Assembly: GCA_024220505.1 (NCBI GenBank)
Contig: JAKZZE010000004.1
Coordinates: forward strand, 2,356,001 to 2,420,000
DNA length: 64,000 nt
Source of the DNA: Rhizopus arrhizus
Taxonomy: Eukaryota; Mucoromycota; Mucoromycetes; Mucorales; Rhizopodaceae
Direction of reading: 5' to 3'
Part shown: positions 36,356 to 47,169 of the stretch, piece after piece
How positions within the stretch are numbered: position 1 is the stretch's first letter
Layout of the letters: each line of letters opens with the position of its first letter
Position numbers and translations under genes: made by a program
The notes under the pieces: generated by a model
Database searches by the model: none
What the model saw: only the letters and a program-made list of their open reading frames with translations
Told to the model about the DNA's origin: nothing

Positions 36356-36664
36356 ATGTCCAATAAAGCAAATACTCCCTCAAACTTGGAAAACTTGGAT
36401 CATCCTCCTGCTAAAGTGGCCGGTGGTATGAGAGTGAAGCAACCTGACCCACACCGAACTCCATTAAAAGCACAAAAACACGATGAGGATGAAGAGAAGA
36501 AGGACAAGGATCGTCTTGACAAGTTAGATCTTGAAGAAAGACGTGCTCAAGATATGCAAAATCATACTGCTTCCTTTCAAGCTAATGTCACAAGAAATGC
36601 TGGTAAAAATGTCCACAGACAATACAATAATCCAGAAACGCAACCAAGATCTCTCAACCATTAA
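36356..36664 (+). CDS. Small hydrophilic protein of unknown function
   Basis: 102 aa, no intron. Composition is highly polar: DEDEEKKDKDRLDKLDLEER in the middle, and Asn/Gln/His at the end. It has no Cys, no signal peptide and no membrane segment, and is probably disordered with one charged helix. Codon use and the tidy frame between a promoter-like T run and an AATAAA signal (about 36697) suggest a real gene. I do not recognise the family. Confidence 0.6.
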   Translation: MSNKANTPSNLENLDHPPAKVAGGMRVKQPDPHRTPLKAQKHDEDEEKKDKDRLDKLDLEERRAQDMQNHTASFQANVTRNAGKNVHRQYNNPETQPRSLNH

Positions 36665-36928
36665 TTTGTGGTGAGATTTTTTTTTTTTTTGTAAATTAAA
36701 TAAACCATATATTTTAAAGATGAAAATTTGCACTCCCCTTAAAGAATGCTAGCATAAAACCAATATTAAATGGATGCTACTTAATTAGTTTATATCTTCA
36801 ATCTCTTTAATTTTTTCTATCTTTTTAATACTTGTTATAAGCTCGTTATATTTCCCCTTTTTATTTCTTCCTCCTTTTTTTCCCACTTTCTGTTAAATAT
36901 TGCCAAGTATAATTTATTCTTGGTTAAT

Positions 36929-38080
36929 ATGATGGGTCTATCTTATAAAAAGAATGACCTACAAGCTTATTTTGAGCAGCATCAAGACAATGAAGCGGCT
37001 GCAGCAGTTGAGGCTGTAGTTGCCTCACTTCCATCCAATCAATTAAGTCGTTTTGCTATTAAGAGAGACTACAACTTGGTTAATGCCTTGTTAACAAAAG
37101 AGGTAGAAGAATATTTTAATTTTTGTTTTGCTAAACACTAAAGAATTGCTATAGTCAGAAGTATCTGCTTTAAAAGAGGTCATCAGTAAGTGGAGAACAA
37201 GAGCATTAGAAGCAGAGTCTATGACAACCTATTACTGCGGTTTGAAGACAAAAATAAAATTATAATTTAATGTTGATTTAAAAATCCTATTAGTACAACT
37301 GGAAGTTATGCAATCGCGGTACGAAAACGAAATTATGGATATTGAAGAAGAATACACGCATCAGATCAATGAAAGAAATGAATTGATATCAGAGCTTCAG
37401 CAAGAACTACATTATTTTGCTAGTAAAGCTTATCGTAAGATTCTTTTCTATGCGGTTTAAAAAATGTTTATTGATAAACTACCTGTGTTTTATAAGATAA
37501 ATCAATTGATGAATATGACCACGTGAGTATTGTTGACAGTGCCTACGATGTACGTATATCGTTTTTTTATTATTATTATTGACTGACAGCATTTTTAATA
37601 ATAGAGAAATGCGGAACAATGTTTCGAAGCTTATAAAGATGATATGCCTTTGTACTCTCCTAAAATCAAAACAGAAAGCATACTGGATGGTATACAAGTA
37701 CTAATCGCCAAGTTTATTAAATAGAACTCTTATACTAAACATATATTACTCGATAGAATACAGTAAATTCTGTAGAAAAGAGGACCGGTGCTTGTAAAAA
37801 AGAAGACCCAACCGAAAATCATTACTTATTTTCCGAGTTTACATTAGTTGAGCCAACCCAGAGCGAATCAACTCTTACCAAGAAATTAAAAAGGTCTTCT
37901 TTCTGCAATTTATTCAAGTCATTACCAAAAATCTTAAAGAGACAGACCTTGCCATCGCTCGCTGATGACGTCCAATCATGGAATCAAGCATCTTCCAATA
38001 AGACACTGATCTGTACTTTGGATCAGCTTCCTGTCACAATTTCAAATACCAACATCCATACAAACACTGTGCCTATATAA
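36929..38080 (+). CDS. Unassigned multi-exon protein with a coiled-coil centre
   Basis: Six exons that keep one frame: 36929-37102, 37155-37239, 37294-37434, 37497-37549, 37605-37689 and 37764-38080, giving 284 aa. The N-terminus (MMGLSYKKNDLQAYFEQHQD) leads into an Ala/Glu-rich helix. Exons 2-3 encode a coiled coil (SEVSALKEVISKWRTRALEA, then EIMDIEEEYTHQINERNEL), and the C-terminal exon is Ser/Thr/Lys-rich and probably disordered. The last acceptor used is GAATACAG (37763); the nearer CGATAG would break the frame. No known family recognised. All introns are 52-74 nt. Confidence 0.6.
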
Positions 38081-38297
38081 GTAAGCATTAGCTGAGAACG
38101 ATATTTATCATCTATTTAAATTATGAATTACCTTATATATGTCTTATATGTTTAACAAATAAACACCATTATGCAATTATCTCCTTGATGTCGGATATTT
38201 AAAATAATGTGACTTTTGAACGAAAACAATTTATGAGACAAAAATTTTTTCTGTGGTTAACCCCTTCTCTTTTTCAATCAGTTCAGACAGTATCAAT

Positions 38298-39407
38298 ATG
38301 GTTGCTTAGTAAGTATTATTAACTAAATCAACCACGTCAATTCCACCACAGATAAATACATACAAGTGTATACTGCATATGTGTATTAGTTTAACAGCAT
38401 ACCAACTATACATTTCATATGTTCTATACAATGCACTGTGGTGGCTTAGATGTGTACTGAAAATATTGAACTTACATTCCTGTCAACAGCAACGTCCCTA
38501 CTGCCAACGACGTCCTCGTTCCCGAAACTCTTATCAAGAAGAACAAGGCTAACGCCAAGGCCGCTGAAGCTGCTGCTGCCGATAAGGTTGCTGCTCGCAA
38601 GGCAAGTATTGATTACATTGAAAGTATGTGTTTATAGAGTGAATGATGACAACTGGGAAATACCCATTGGGACTAGTCTTGCACGACAATGCTGTCTCCT
38701 TTGTTAACCATCTTTCGGGACTGAAGCTCGAATAAACATATACAAACTTTTTTTCAAATTCTAACCTTTATTTTATGCAGGCCAAGCTCGCCAAGAGACG
38801 TGATCTCTTCAAGCGTGCTGCCAAGTACCATGCTGAATACAAGGCTGCCGAACGCAAGGAAATCACTCTCCGTCGTCAAGCCAAGTCCAACGGTAACTAC
38901 TATGTTCCCGCTCAAGAAAAGTTGGTCTTTGTTGTCCGTATCCGTGGTATCAACAACATTGCTCCCAAGCCCCGTAAGGTTCTCCAACTCTTGCGTCTTT
39001 TGCAAATCAACAACGGTGTCTTTGTCCGCTTGAACAAGGCTACCTCTGAAATGCTCCAATTGGTTCAACCCTATGTTACTTACGGTACTCCCAACTTGAA
39101 GACCATCCGTGAATTGATCTACAAGCGTGGATATGCCAAGGTCAGCAAGCAACGTATCCCCATCCACGATAACGCTGTCATTGAACAAGCTCTCGGCAAG
39201 TATGGTATTATCTGTATTGAAGATCTCATCCACGAAATTGCCACTGTTGGTCCCCACTTCAAGGAAGCCAACAACTTCCTCTGGCCCTTCAAGCTCTCCA
39301 ACCCCAACAACATGTGGAAGCAACGTAAGTTCCGTCACTTCATCGAAGGTGGTGATGCTGGTAACCGTGAACAATTCATCAACAACTTGGTTCAAGCCAT
39401 GAACTAA
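38298..39407 (+). CDS. RPL7: 60S ribosomal protein L7 (uL30)
   Basis: Exons 38298-38308, 38490-38601 and 38781-39407, giving 249 aa. Exon 1 is only 11 nt (MVAY split codon). The body is unmistakable: [20 protein letters not shown], the L30-type fold around [20 protein letters not shown] and [15 protein letters not shown], and the C-terminal [20 protein letters not shown]. Codon use is strongly biased (AAG, CGT, CTC, GTC), as expected for a highly expressed gene. Intron 2 (38602-38780) starts GCAAGT, not GT, and ends GCAG; the GC donor is the only choice that keeps the L7 frame (ARK-AKLAKR). That intron carries a C/D snoRNA. Intron 1 contains a 9 bp inverted repeat (CCACCACAG / CTGTGGTGG). Confidence 0.96.
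38640..38728 (+). ncRNA. Intronic C/D box snoRNA guiding 25S rRNA 2'-O-methylation
   Basis: Within RPL7 intron 2. C box ATGATGA at 38643-38649, D box CTGA at 38721-38724, flanked by a short GAG/CTC terminal stem. The 13 nt ACCATCTTTCGGG just before the D box are perfectly complementary to the conserved large-subunit rRNA segment CCCGAAAGATGGT. By the D+5 rule the target is the G of CCCG, corresponding to yeast 25S G805; A807 lies two bases away. In S. cerevisiae, snR39 and snR59, which modify A807, are encoded in the introns of RPL7A and RPL7B, so host gene and target region agree with known biology. Confidence 0.78.
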
Positions 39408-40258
39408 AGAAAGGAAAAGAGGGATTCGTGAATTATTAATAAAATAATCTGCAACTCTTTTTCAAACTGTATTTGAGGAATAAAAAATTTTTTTTTGTTT
39501 GAATTCTTTTTTATACTATGACTTGGAGGAGATTGCCAAAAGTGCGAAGTGATTTGAAGATATTTTAATGAAGTTGTAGTTCAAGGAAAGAAGTTCCGGT
39601 GCATTGACATGAATAAGAAGACAACGTGTAACGTTTTTGGCTTCTATTGTTATTAATAGTAAATGTCACTAGACGAAAAGAATGCCTGGAGTGTTGCTGT
39701 TTAATCTCACATTGTCTTATAACTGATTATAATATATGCAAAAATTATAAAGGTTGTCAAATTAACTCAATAATAGAAATTTCAGGAACTTAGCAATAAT
39801 TGTGAGTGTTAGTTACATCAATCCGGTCTCGTGTAATTAGAAGGCATTCTTTCTTGCTAGAGTGTTGTAGCAAGATTTGTCCTTAGGGAGGCTTCAAAGG
39901 CAATTACCAAATTTTTCTTAACTTCTTGACTCTTCCTGCAGAGGTTGATCCTTATAATCTAGCAGATTGTGAGAACAAATACGTCGAGTAGAGATGCTAC
40001 ACATTCACATCCCAAGAGATGTTTCTACAGCATGAGAACATATACACATTTGAAAGTTAATTGGCAAAGACCCCAAGCAACTGCCTGTGAGAAGGTAGCA
40101 AGAAGCGAAACTTGTAATGTGCTGTTCGCTTTTCCTCTTTCCTAGTTTATAAAAATAAAGAGGAGGGCGGGGTAAACGTTGCCCCGGAATTCTTACTCAG
40201 ATGACATTCATGACTGTTTAAATGATCTTCTTTACAGAGCAGTCACCGAGAAAAAAAA
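39408..40258. other. Intergenic between RPL7 and the U1 snRNA gene
   Basis: AT-rich except for the U1-proximal part, which contains AGGAGGGCGGGG (40161-40172). No open frame of note. The GC-rich patch could be an upstream element of U1 (inference). Confidence 0.4.
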
Positions 40259-40266
40259 GTATAAAT
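40259..40266 (+). promoter_or_regulatory. Putative TATA element of the U1 gene
   Basis: GTATAAATAA, about 35 bp upstream of the predicted U1 5' end. Assignment rests on position and sequence only. Confidence 0.4.
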
Positions 40267-40295
40267 AACGAGTGAAATTACATCTTTTTCTCTTC

Positions 40296-40457
40296 ATACT
40301 TACCTGGGTCGTGCACCTGGAATCAAGAAACCCGGGTGTACAGGATTGCTGGTCGTCATTGCACAGCGACGATTGGCTTTCCTGCGAACATCTTCGGATG
40401 TCTCGAGACCACAATTTTTGCTTAGGGGGAATGGGTGGTTCGCCGCCTGTTCCCCTG
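40296..40457 (+). ncRNA. U1: U1 spliceosomal small nuclear RNA
   Basis: Begins ATACTTACCTG, the exact 5' splice-site recognition sequence of U1. Stem-loop I has a loop close to the U1-70K site (AATCAAGAA for ATCACGAAG). Stem-loop II presents CATTGCAC, the U1A-binding loop. Stem-loop III is ACAT-CTTCGG-ATGT. Then comes an Sm site, AATTTTTG (40413-40420), and a strong 3' stem-loop IV (GGGGGAATGGG...TTCG...CCTGTTCCCC). Length is about 162 nt, close to animal U1 and much shorter than S. cerevisiae U1. It pairs with the GTAAGT-type donors seen throughout this window. The exact 3' end is estimated. Confidence 0.95.
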
Positions 40458-41065
40458 CCTTATGTTTTGATAAATGAAAAATAAATAGAACTTGAAATTC
40501 GTTTTTGAAAGCTTTTCTCTGTGATGTTGTGAATTCTAGTTTTGTATTATGTGATATTTGTGTTTTTAGTCATCTGTAATATGGACTGTGCAAGCAATCT
40601 CAATAATGGACTGAATTTTTCTGATTTTTCTAAAAAGTACAAGCACTGCATGTACTACGTTGTACACTAAAATAGTTGTGATTACAGATAAAAATAGCAC
40701 CGGGTAATTGGAAAAGAAAAGAAAAAAAAAAAAAAACACACTAAATTAATGGAAATGTGGCATATTCCAGTGGAAAGGATCTGCGTAAATCATGTTTATT
40801 TAACCTTTACCTCTTTGAGATGCTATTTTGATTTACTTATTTTCCTTGATGTAATGCTTATTCTATTTTACGTAAGTAAATAAGGCATGAAATGAGTGGA
40901 AGGTAATAATAACCTACAGACAAATAAAAAAAGACAAGTTATTTATGTACAAATAAAAAAATGATATAAAAATTATTTATGTATAGAATAATAATAAGAA
41001 ACGAATGAAGATGTAAAGGAAGAGGGGTATTTGATTTCTTTTCTTTTTTACAATTTTTTTTTCTA
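40458..41065. other. Intergenic, no gene seen
   Basis: AT-rich spacer between U1 and the secreted-protein gene, with an A run at about 40715-40735. Confidence 0.5.
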
Positions 41066-41923
41066 CTAGACTCTTGCCATATTAGCAAATTCGCTAAAAA
41101 ATGAAGTTGAATGTGTTGTATCTTCATCTAATAAATCATTTGAAGGATGTAAAGCTATTTCTAATAATTTGGATTTAAAATCATGGTTATCTTGATCATG
41201 ATTCCAAGGAATTATTTCGAGTACAAATTGTCGATTTTCACTTGATAAGAAGACTGAGTTGAAATATTTCAGAATGCCTTTCAAATCTTCTGCAGTGTGT
41301 TGCAATAAATCGGGTAAAGCATACTGGTCAAGTACTTCAAATATATCAGCAAGATTTGTAAGAATGTAGTTATCTAAGTCATTCGCTAATTTTACTGCAT
41401 TATCAGCTAAGCATTGAGATGAAATGATATCATTGTCACTCGAGCAGGTATCTATCAGCAGCTGACGAAGATAGGTTTCAATAGCTTGGCCACTCAATTT
41501 GTCTGTAAGTTTGTCCCAAGTGAGAGGTAAACTGCCTTCTGTATGAGCTTGAATGGCTGCAGATATTTGTGATTTAAGAATTTCAAGGTCCATTATGTCA
41601 AGTGTTGAAGGTATTTGCTGCTTTTGAATAGTGAATTGGTTGTTGTTACTATTGTCAGATTCTGGTAATACTACATCAGTTGGTTTAATATTGATTTGAA
41701 TGTGATGCTGAAATTGATTAGCAATTTCTTTGTCTGCATTACTGATGACAGCGTCTAAATGTTCAAACTGAATATGTGTTGCTATCAATTGTGATAATCG
41801 ATCTATTTGTACTCCATATTCTTCGTCTTCTACGCTAAATGAGTCGTCTATAGGATATGAACCAACCGGTAAAGCAATAATAGTTGAAATAAATAATAGC
41901 AAAAGATAAATAATAATTTTCAT
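41066..41923 (-). CDS. Secreted protein of unknown function
   Basis: 285 aa, single exon. The first 17 residues (MKIIIYLLLLFISTIIALP) are a clear signal peptide with probable cleavage after Ala17. The mature part is acidic, rich in Asp, Leu, Asn and Ile, predicted helical, with only two Cys (about 160 and 169) that could pair. It has no membrane segment after the signal peptide and no KDEL motif, so secretion or vacuolar delivery is likely. I recognise no enzyme motif. Confidence 0.65.
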   Translation of the reverse strand: MKIIIYLLLLFISTIIALPVGSYPIDDSFSVEDEEYGVQIDRLSQLIATHIQFEHLDAVISNADKEIANQFQHHIQINIKPTDVVLPESDNSNNNQFTIQKQQIPSTLDIMDLEILKSQISAAIQAHTEGSLPLTWDKLTDKLSGQAIETYLRQLLIDTCSSDNDIISSQCLADNAVKLANDLDNYILTNLADIFEVLDQYALPDLLQHTAEDLKGILKYFNSVFLSSENRQFVLEIIPWNHDQDNHDFKSKLLEIALHPSNDLLDEDTTHSTSFFSEFANMARV

Positions 41924-43369
41924 AAAAAGAAATTGAAAGAGAAAAAAGGCTTTTCTTTTTTTTTGTATTTACAATAACAGAAAAAGAAGAAAAAGAAAAA
42001 AATGTGAAATAGAGTCCACATTTATAGAAAGTTATAATTTATTGGCGGACTTTTTAATTAAAAATGGTAAGAAAAAAGAAGCTTGACAAGTACGTTGTTT
42101 CTAATGAATTAAAGTACGATTATCAATATACAACTCTTATTTGTGTTCCATTCTACTTTTCTCTTTTTCTTGTGCCTCTTTTAATAAAGCATCTATGTGT
42201 GCTTTTTATTCTGATATTTTTTAAAGCTCAGTGAGATTTTTTTAAGATTAGGAGGCCTTCACCCCCTTTTCTCTTTTTTTTTTTTTTTTTTTTTTACTGC
42301 CATTCTTCCCCTTCACCTCCTCCTTTTTCAAGCCAAATCAAAAGAAATAAGCAAATATGAAATAAATTATTACGTTTCACTTATATATTTTTAATATTTA
42401 CACTTTTTTAGCTTCATTTTTTTGAATAGAAAAAACTAACTTATTTGCTGGTTACCCGATCTTTCCCTATTTTTTGTCTTGAAAGGTTGCACCAGCCATG
42501 ATGAGACTGTATCTCCGATTTTAATAAAAATTTCTTTCTTCACTAAAGAAATGGTTATTAATACGCAAAATGTACCAACGTACTTTATGATTGAGCATAA
42601 AAGGTAAAGGCAAAGAATAGTTTCATGTTTGAAAACAATCGATTACTAAGTTATTTTTCTTATAAAATGGTGAAATCGTATAGTCTTGTTTTATGGCTGA
42701 TGCGTGATATAAACGTGTATGTGCTGCCTGAGTCCATCAATGAGTTTGAGTAAATTTACTCATTTATACAGTGGGCGGATATACCTTTTTTTTTTGTTCC
42801 TTTTTGAGCTTTAATGATTCCAAAAAAACTATATGAAAAAAGCATTTTGAGAAAAGCACGCGCTTTTGTGTTCTCAATGAATGCATTACTTTTTTAATCA
42901 ACGAAGCCCATTTATGTTGGTTACAAAAAAAAAAGTCCTGTGTAGCCAACAAATGCAATTCCTCCCTCATTCGGTGTGTTTAAATCTGGTACTTGACAAA
43001 TATGAATATATATTCAAAGAAGGAAGAAGTACAAGTAAATAGTGCTAAGCATATCAAAAAGATAAACCAATGCAAATATACCTTGATTTTTTGCAAATTA
43101 GATACATTTCATAACAAATGATTGCGCGTCAACTGTCAAATTTTAAGAGTTTTGTAAATCATAATTGGGTGTCACACAAACACGCATCGCCACAGCTGTT
43201 TGTTTTGTTTAAACCTCTGTCAAATACATTCAAATTTTATTTACACAAAAACTAATGATCAATTTGAGCGCATGATGTCTAATACTACATTGGTTATGAA
43301 ACGGAGCTTCACTCTCAATTGAACAAATTCAACATCACAGTTCGTGGTAGTTTCGATTCTTTAGATCCT
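41924..43369. other. Intergenic, AT-rich
   Basis: No gene seen. Contains a T run at about 42272-42294. The last ~60 bp may already belong to the retroelement fragment that follows. Confidence 0.4.
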
Positions 43370-44110
43370 TCGATCCTTCGATCCTTCGATCCTTCGCGAC
43401 CCTGCTCTCGTCAATGAACTCCATTGACTGTAAAGTACAATGTGCTCGTAAAACATTTCTTCATCGAATCTGCGTCGCCCTGAAGCGATTCAGGACTCCT
43501 ATTTACAATGCTACTGCCAATTTATTTGTCCAGTATGGCCTTATCGACCTCGATGTTTAGCATCGTATGACCTTGCCCCACCATAAAAGTACCGTACAGG
43601 ACATATCTTTGACCATGTATAGTCTTTGTGAATAAATATCCAACATGTTTACCCAACCGTTTGTACCATCCTTTATGAACCTAACTACCTATTTTACACA
43701 ACAGATCCGCCTACGTCTTCAACCCACGTCAGGCAAAGATTGCTCCAGAGCTCATACTATTGTCTATGACATGTCTTTCCGTCATTACTCATTCACTTTC
43801 TTTTTTTCTTTTTTTGCCCCTTGCTCCTATAAGGGGTTTTTTTAACTTCTTTTGCATCTCATTTGATCTGGTTTGAACTATGGTGTCTTGAAACACCGTG
43901 TGCTCATTTAAGTCTTTAAATAAAATATCCTGCCTAAGCATATCTGACAAAGGTTCTCCGATTGGCTACCCACTTCCTTTCACTAGTAATATTCGTTTGT
44001 TTCCTTCTTTCTTCCTCTGTTATCTTTTTTACCCTTGATCCCCAAAAGGTTTTTGCTTCCATTCATTTTTATTGATCTGACCAGGACGAAAACAATGTAG
44101 ATAAGGAAGC
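43370..44110 (+). pseudogene. Decayed retroelement ORF1 C-terminus and 3' UTR
   Basis: The plus-strand frame at 43432-43560 encodes CARKTFLHRICVALKRFRTP and LFVQYGLIDLD, aligning residue by residue with CAARGLFLCRILRALDHLRGP and SFFANKGYIDRGD in the ORF1 copy at 55.2-56.0 kb. The segment before it (DPS.LRDP) matches DPLDPSNLRDP but has been expanded by tandem 8-mers (GATCCTTC, four copies at about 43373-43404) and frameshifted. Further on, ACCCTTGATCCCCAAAAGG (about 44029-44047) is the family's 3' UTR block. Confidence 0.6.
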
Positions 44111-44159
44111 TGACTAAATTTCTACTGAATAATGAATATCCAGAATTCGACGGGTATTA

Positions 44160-44630
44160 ATGTGTAGTCTGAGAAGGTTGGAGCGCAATTGTTGTAGAGA
44201 GAGACAGCGTCGCACAGGTACATGGATGAGTTTAAAGCCTATTGGTTCATCAGGTGAAGAAAGTTGTCTGACAATAGCAGTCAGACTAGGTTGGGAATTA
44301 TCACATTTAGGCTTAGCAACTTTGGACGGGAGGTGGAGGCGTTGTTAGGCTATGGGGAGTGCTTAGCTGGGGTGGGAGAGTTAAGAGGAAGGGATAAAAT
44401 AGTTGGCGACGTGGTGCGTCCAGATGGAGAAGGTGGGATGTCTGTGGTTGACGGCTTCGGAGCAAGATGTTTCCGTAAGAAAGTATTCTCTTGATGTAAC
44501 TTGTGTATCTCAGCATGGGCAGCAGCTAGGTCTACTTGTAATTGTTGGGTTTGCTTGCTGTTGGAGAATAGAAAGTGATGGAAAGCGGAAAGGAGCCTCC
44601 TTTGTCAGATACTATTAAATTCTGGGTTTT
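44160..44630 (-). pseudogene. Decayed retroelement ORF1 N-terminus, opposite strand
   Basis: Minus-strand translation gives SKQTQQLQVDLAAAHAEIHK and LHQENTFLRKHLAPKP, the counterpart of the coiled coil VKQLQAELAAAKAEITRLKQ of the 55.2-56.0 kb copy, followed by the same Pro/Ser-rich linker. The 5' leader GAAAGTGATGGAAAGCGGAAA (plus-strand reading, about 44571-44591) is shared with 56042-56062. Stops interrupt the frame. Because it faces the fragment at 43370-44110, the two are separate insertions or an inversion product. Confidence 0.6.
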
Positions 44631-45873
44631 ATTATTTTTTTGTATTTTTTTTTAAAAAAATTTATGACAGTGAGCATGTAGCAACGAAGTGTGCAATGTT
44701 GCCCGAGCCAGTTATGAATGAAAGAGAATAAAAAACCTTCTTAGGGGACAAGAAGGGAAAAAAGAGAAAGAAAAGGAAAAAGAAAAAGAGCAAATTATTT
44801 GAAATATGAATAAATATAAGAGGAGGAAGAAAGAAAAAGTAAATAGAAACAAAAATTTAATACAAACCAGATCAAGTACCAGAAAGGCTCACACTATTAC
44901 TTGGATAACCAATTCAACAGCTTGACACCAGGATCAACAGGAGGAGGAGGGCATTCACCTTTGTCAGATACAGTACTTTCACTAGAATTTGAGACGGTTT
45001 AAAAAAAAATTGAGATTTTTTTTAAAAAAAGGAAATTAAGTTGATATTTGTAGGGCTGTAGGCATATATTAGTATATTAATATGTATCTTACCTGTAATA
45101 ATCTTCAGTCAGTAAAGGGCGACTGTGTTTGTTATGGCTAATTCATTAAAAATTTGATATATACTGTATTTGTAATCTTCTTATTTTTCTTACAAACATA
45201 AACTGACTATAGTCCCTTATTTTTATGTCATTCACTTAATCTTTGGTACAATCATTCTTTACGTTTTATATGTATGTCTTTTATTTACAATGATGGATGC
45301 TCCTTTTTATTATTTTAAATGAAATATCAAAAAAATGATAAAATTAACATTTTCCATAAATATTAAAACGTACGTTTATGTATACAGATTTGTACCGGTT
45401 TTAATGAATTATAGACAACACTTAAACAGTGATGTTTATTTTAAAGTTAATGAGAGAAAGAGAGGGAATACGTTAATTAGATCAAGCAACAATCAATCAT
45501 AAAATCAAGATGAGATCACTCTTTCACAAGTAGCTGAATTATGGTGTATTTCTAAACATATCGCGATAGTTCATGATGAATTTTGTACTCAAAATCATCC
45601 CAATATTGAACACTATCAAACTTTTTATTGTACCTAATTAAAAAGAAAAATGCTGGCATTACTCATCTATCGTATCTTGTATGATTTAGCAAGCTAAGGA
45701 AAAGCTAAAATACTTTTGAAACTAAGATTTTTTTTTTAATTTCTAATCATTAGTGTACTCTATATACTATAGTAATTCAAGTTTTAATAAATTTGTTGCT
45801 AACGTTTTTGGAAAGTTTCATTTTAACAGATGAAAACAAAAAAAGGGATGTTTTATCGTTACCATTTATATTA
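44631..45873. other. Intergenic with a possible gene remnant
   Basis: Contains a purine-rich A/G stretch (about 44756-44790). A short plus-strand frame near 45507-45635 (DEITLSQVAELWCISKHIAI, then a His/Gln-rich end) looks protein-like but has no start or partner exon. No confident gene. Confidence 0.35.
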
Positions 45874-47169
45874 TTATAAAAAAACATTAGTTGTGGAAGG
45901 TTTTAACTGCTCGGCCAACTTCATCAAAGCCATCTCCAATATTTCCCATCTAAAGACTTTGATATCCTTATCAATACTCTTCACTGAAGGGCATCGATAC
46001 TCCATGATCTTGGTAAAAAATCCAAAATTTTCATCTTCCATCTTCTTATTGAGTGTGATAGGCAAGTAACTCTGAAGCTGTCTTCTCATCCTGTTCTTTT
46101 GTTCCTTGACCAATTGGACTCTCAACAAGCTTTCGACCACACGGATGATATCAGATGAGGTTACAAAGTAATCGTTTTTGTCTTCCCACCAAATACAAGA
46201 GATCACCGCGGCCGTGATATTTTCCTTCTTGCGCTGACAGCCATGCATGATTTCTGAAGGTATAGATCCATGTTGATGAGGAGCTCGGCTGGCAGTGACA
46301 TGAACTATATTGTTACCGGAGATTAAGCGTTGGGTGACTTCAAACAAATAAACCTTTCTGCCTATCGCTCTTTCTGCAGTATTGAAGCTTGGAGGCTCAA
46401 AAGGAGCGCCGACTATGCTCAATTTGAATCTTACCTTTTCATTTTGATGACTTATCCTGCTGTTGATGCTATTGCTACTACTACTAACAGTACTGCTAAT
46501 GCTACTGCCACTGGCACTGGTAGGGCTACTATTCCAGTGAGCTACCCTATGCAAAAAGCGATTCTGTGCAGGCGGAGGAGAAGCAGAAGGTGTAAAAGGT
46601 CTGGGGGCATTAGAAGCAGGAAAATTAGCTGGAATTCTTGAATGTATATCTCTTGGAGGTGTAATTGGACGAGGGATTCTAGGAGTCATTACAGAAGGTC
46701 TGTCAAATGACGGAGATTTAAAAAGCTTGGGATGCATATGAAAGTGGTCCAAGGTGCTCGCTTTTGAAAAGTCGGGAACTTCTTGATGCTCTGCCATGCT
46801 CATATTAAGCGCAGTATCTGTAAAGATGTTGTCGACAGAATCATATCCATAATTATCTTCCGGGCTATAGTATTCGCCTGATATATAAATATTGTTAGTC
46901 AAGGGAAACACTGTAAAGGGAGCTATTTATTTTTACTTTCCAATTCCATTTTATCATGGATTCTGTTATTATTTGATGAGGAAGAGTCACCAAGTAGCAT
47001 TGATACATCAGGTGAGCTTGTCATATAGACTATTATATAAAAAAGCGTAAAACTCAAGCACTGCCATGAAAACCAATGGATATCGCTTACCATCGTTGCA
47101 TAGATGTCTGTGATCGTAATTATCATGATAAGGGCTTCTATAAGGATTTTGAAATTGGTTGCTGCTCAT
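45874..47169 (-). CDS. Medusa (MedA)/DUF7082-like developmental regulator
   Basis: Exons 47169-47091, 47029 to 46991 (or 46937), and 46910-45874, giving 384 aa with the longer second intron or 402 aa with the shorter. The C-terminal ~200 residues match the conserved region of fungal Medusa proteins from memory: an IGRKVYLFEVTQRL strand, AVISCIWWEDKNDYFVTSSD, then LLRVQLVKEQKNRMRRQLQS and DIKVFRWEILEMALMKL, compared with the ascomycete pattern 'VEEKNRIRRNLEG...DVKVF.WKIL..ALKKI'. The N-terminal half is Pro/Ser-rich. In Aspergillus, MedA controls conidiophore development, adherence and biofilm; a similar developmental role here is inference. The second intron is either 80 nt (donor GTGACT) or only 26 nt (donor GTAAAA); both preserve the frame. 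Confidence 0.72.

Noticed and set aside
38754..39395. 213-codon minus-strand ORF opposite RPL7 exon 3
   Set aside because: A shadow frame created by strong codon bias of RPL7; the sense strand is unmistakably uL30.
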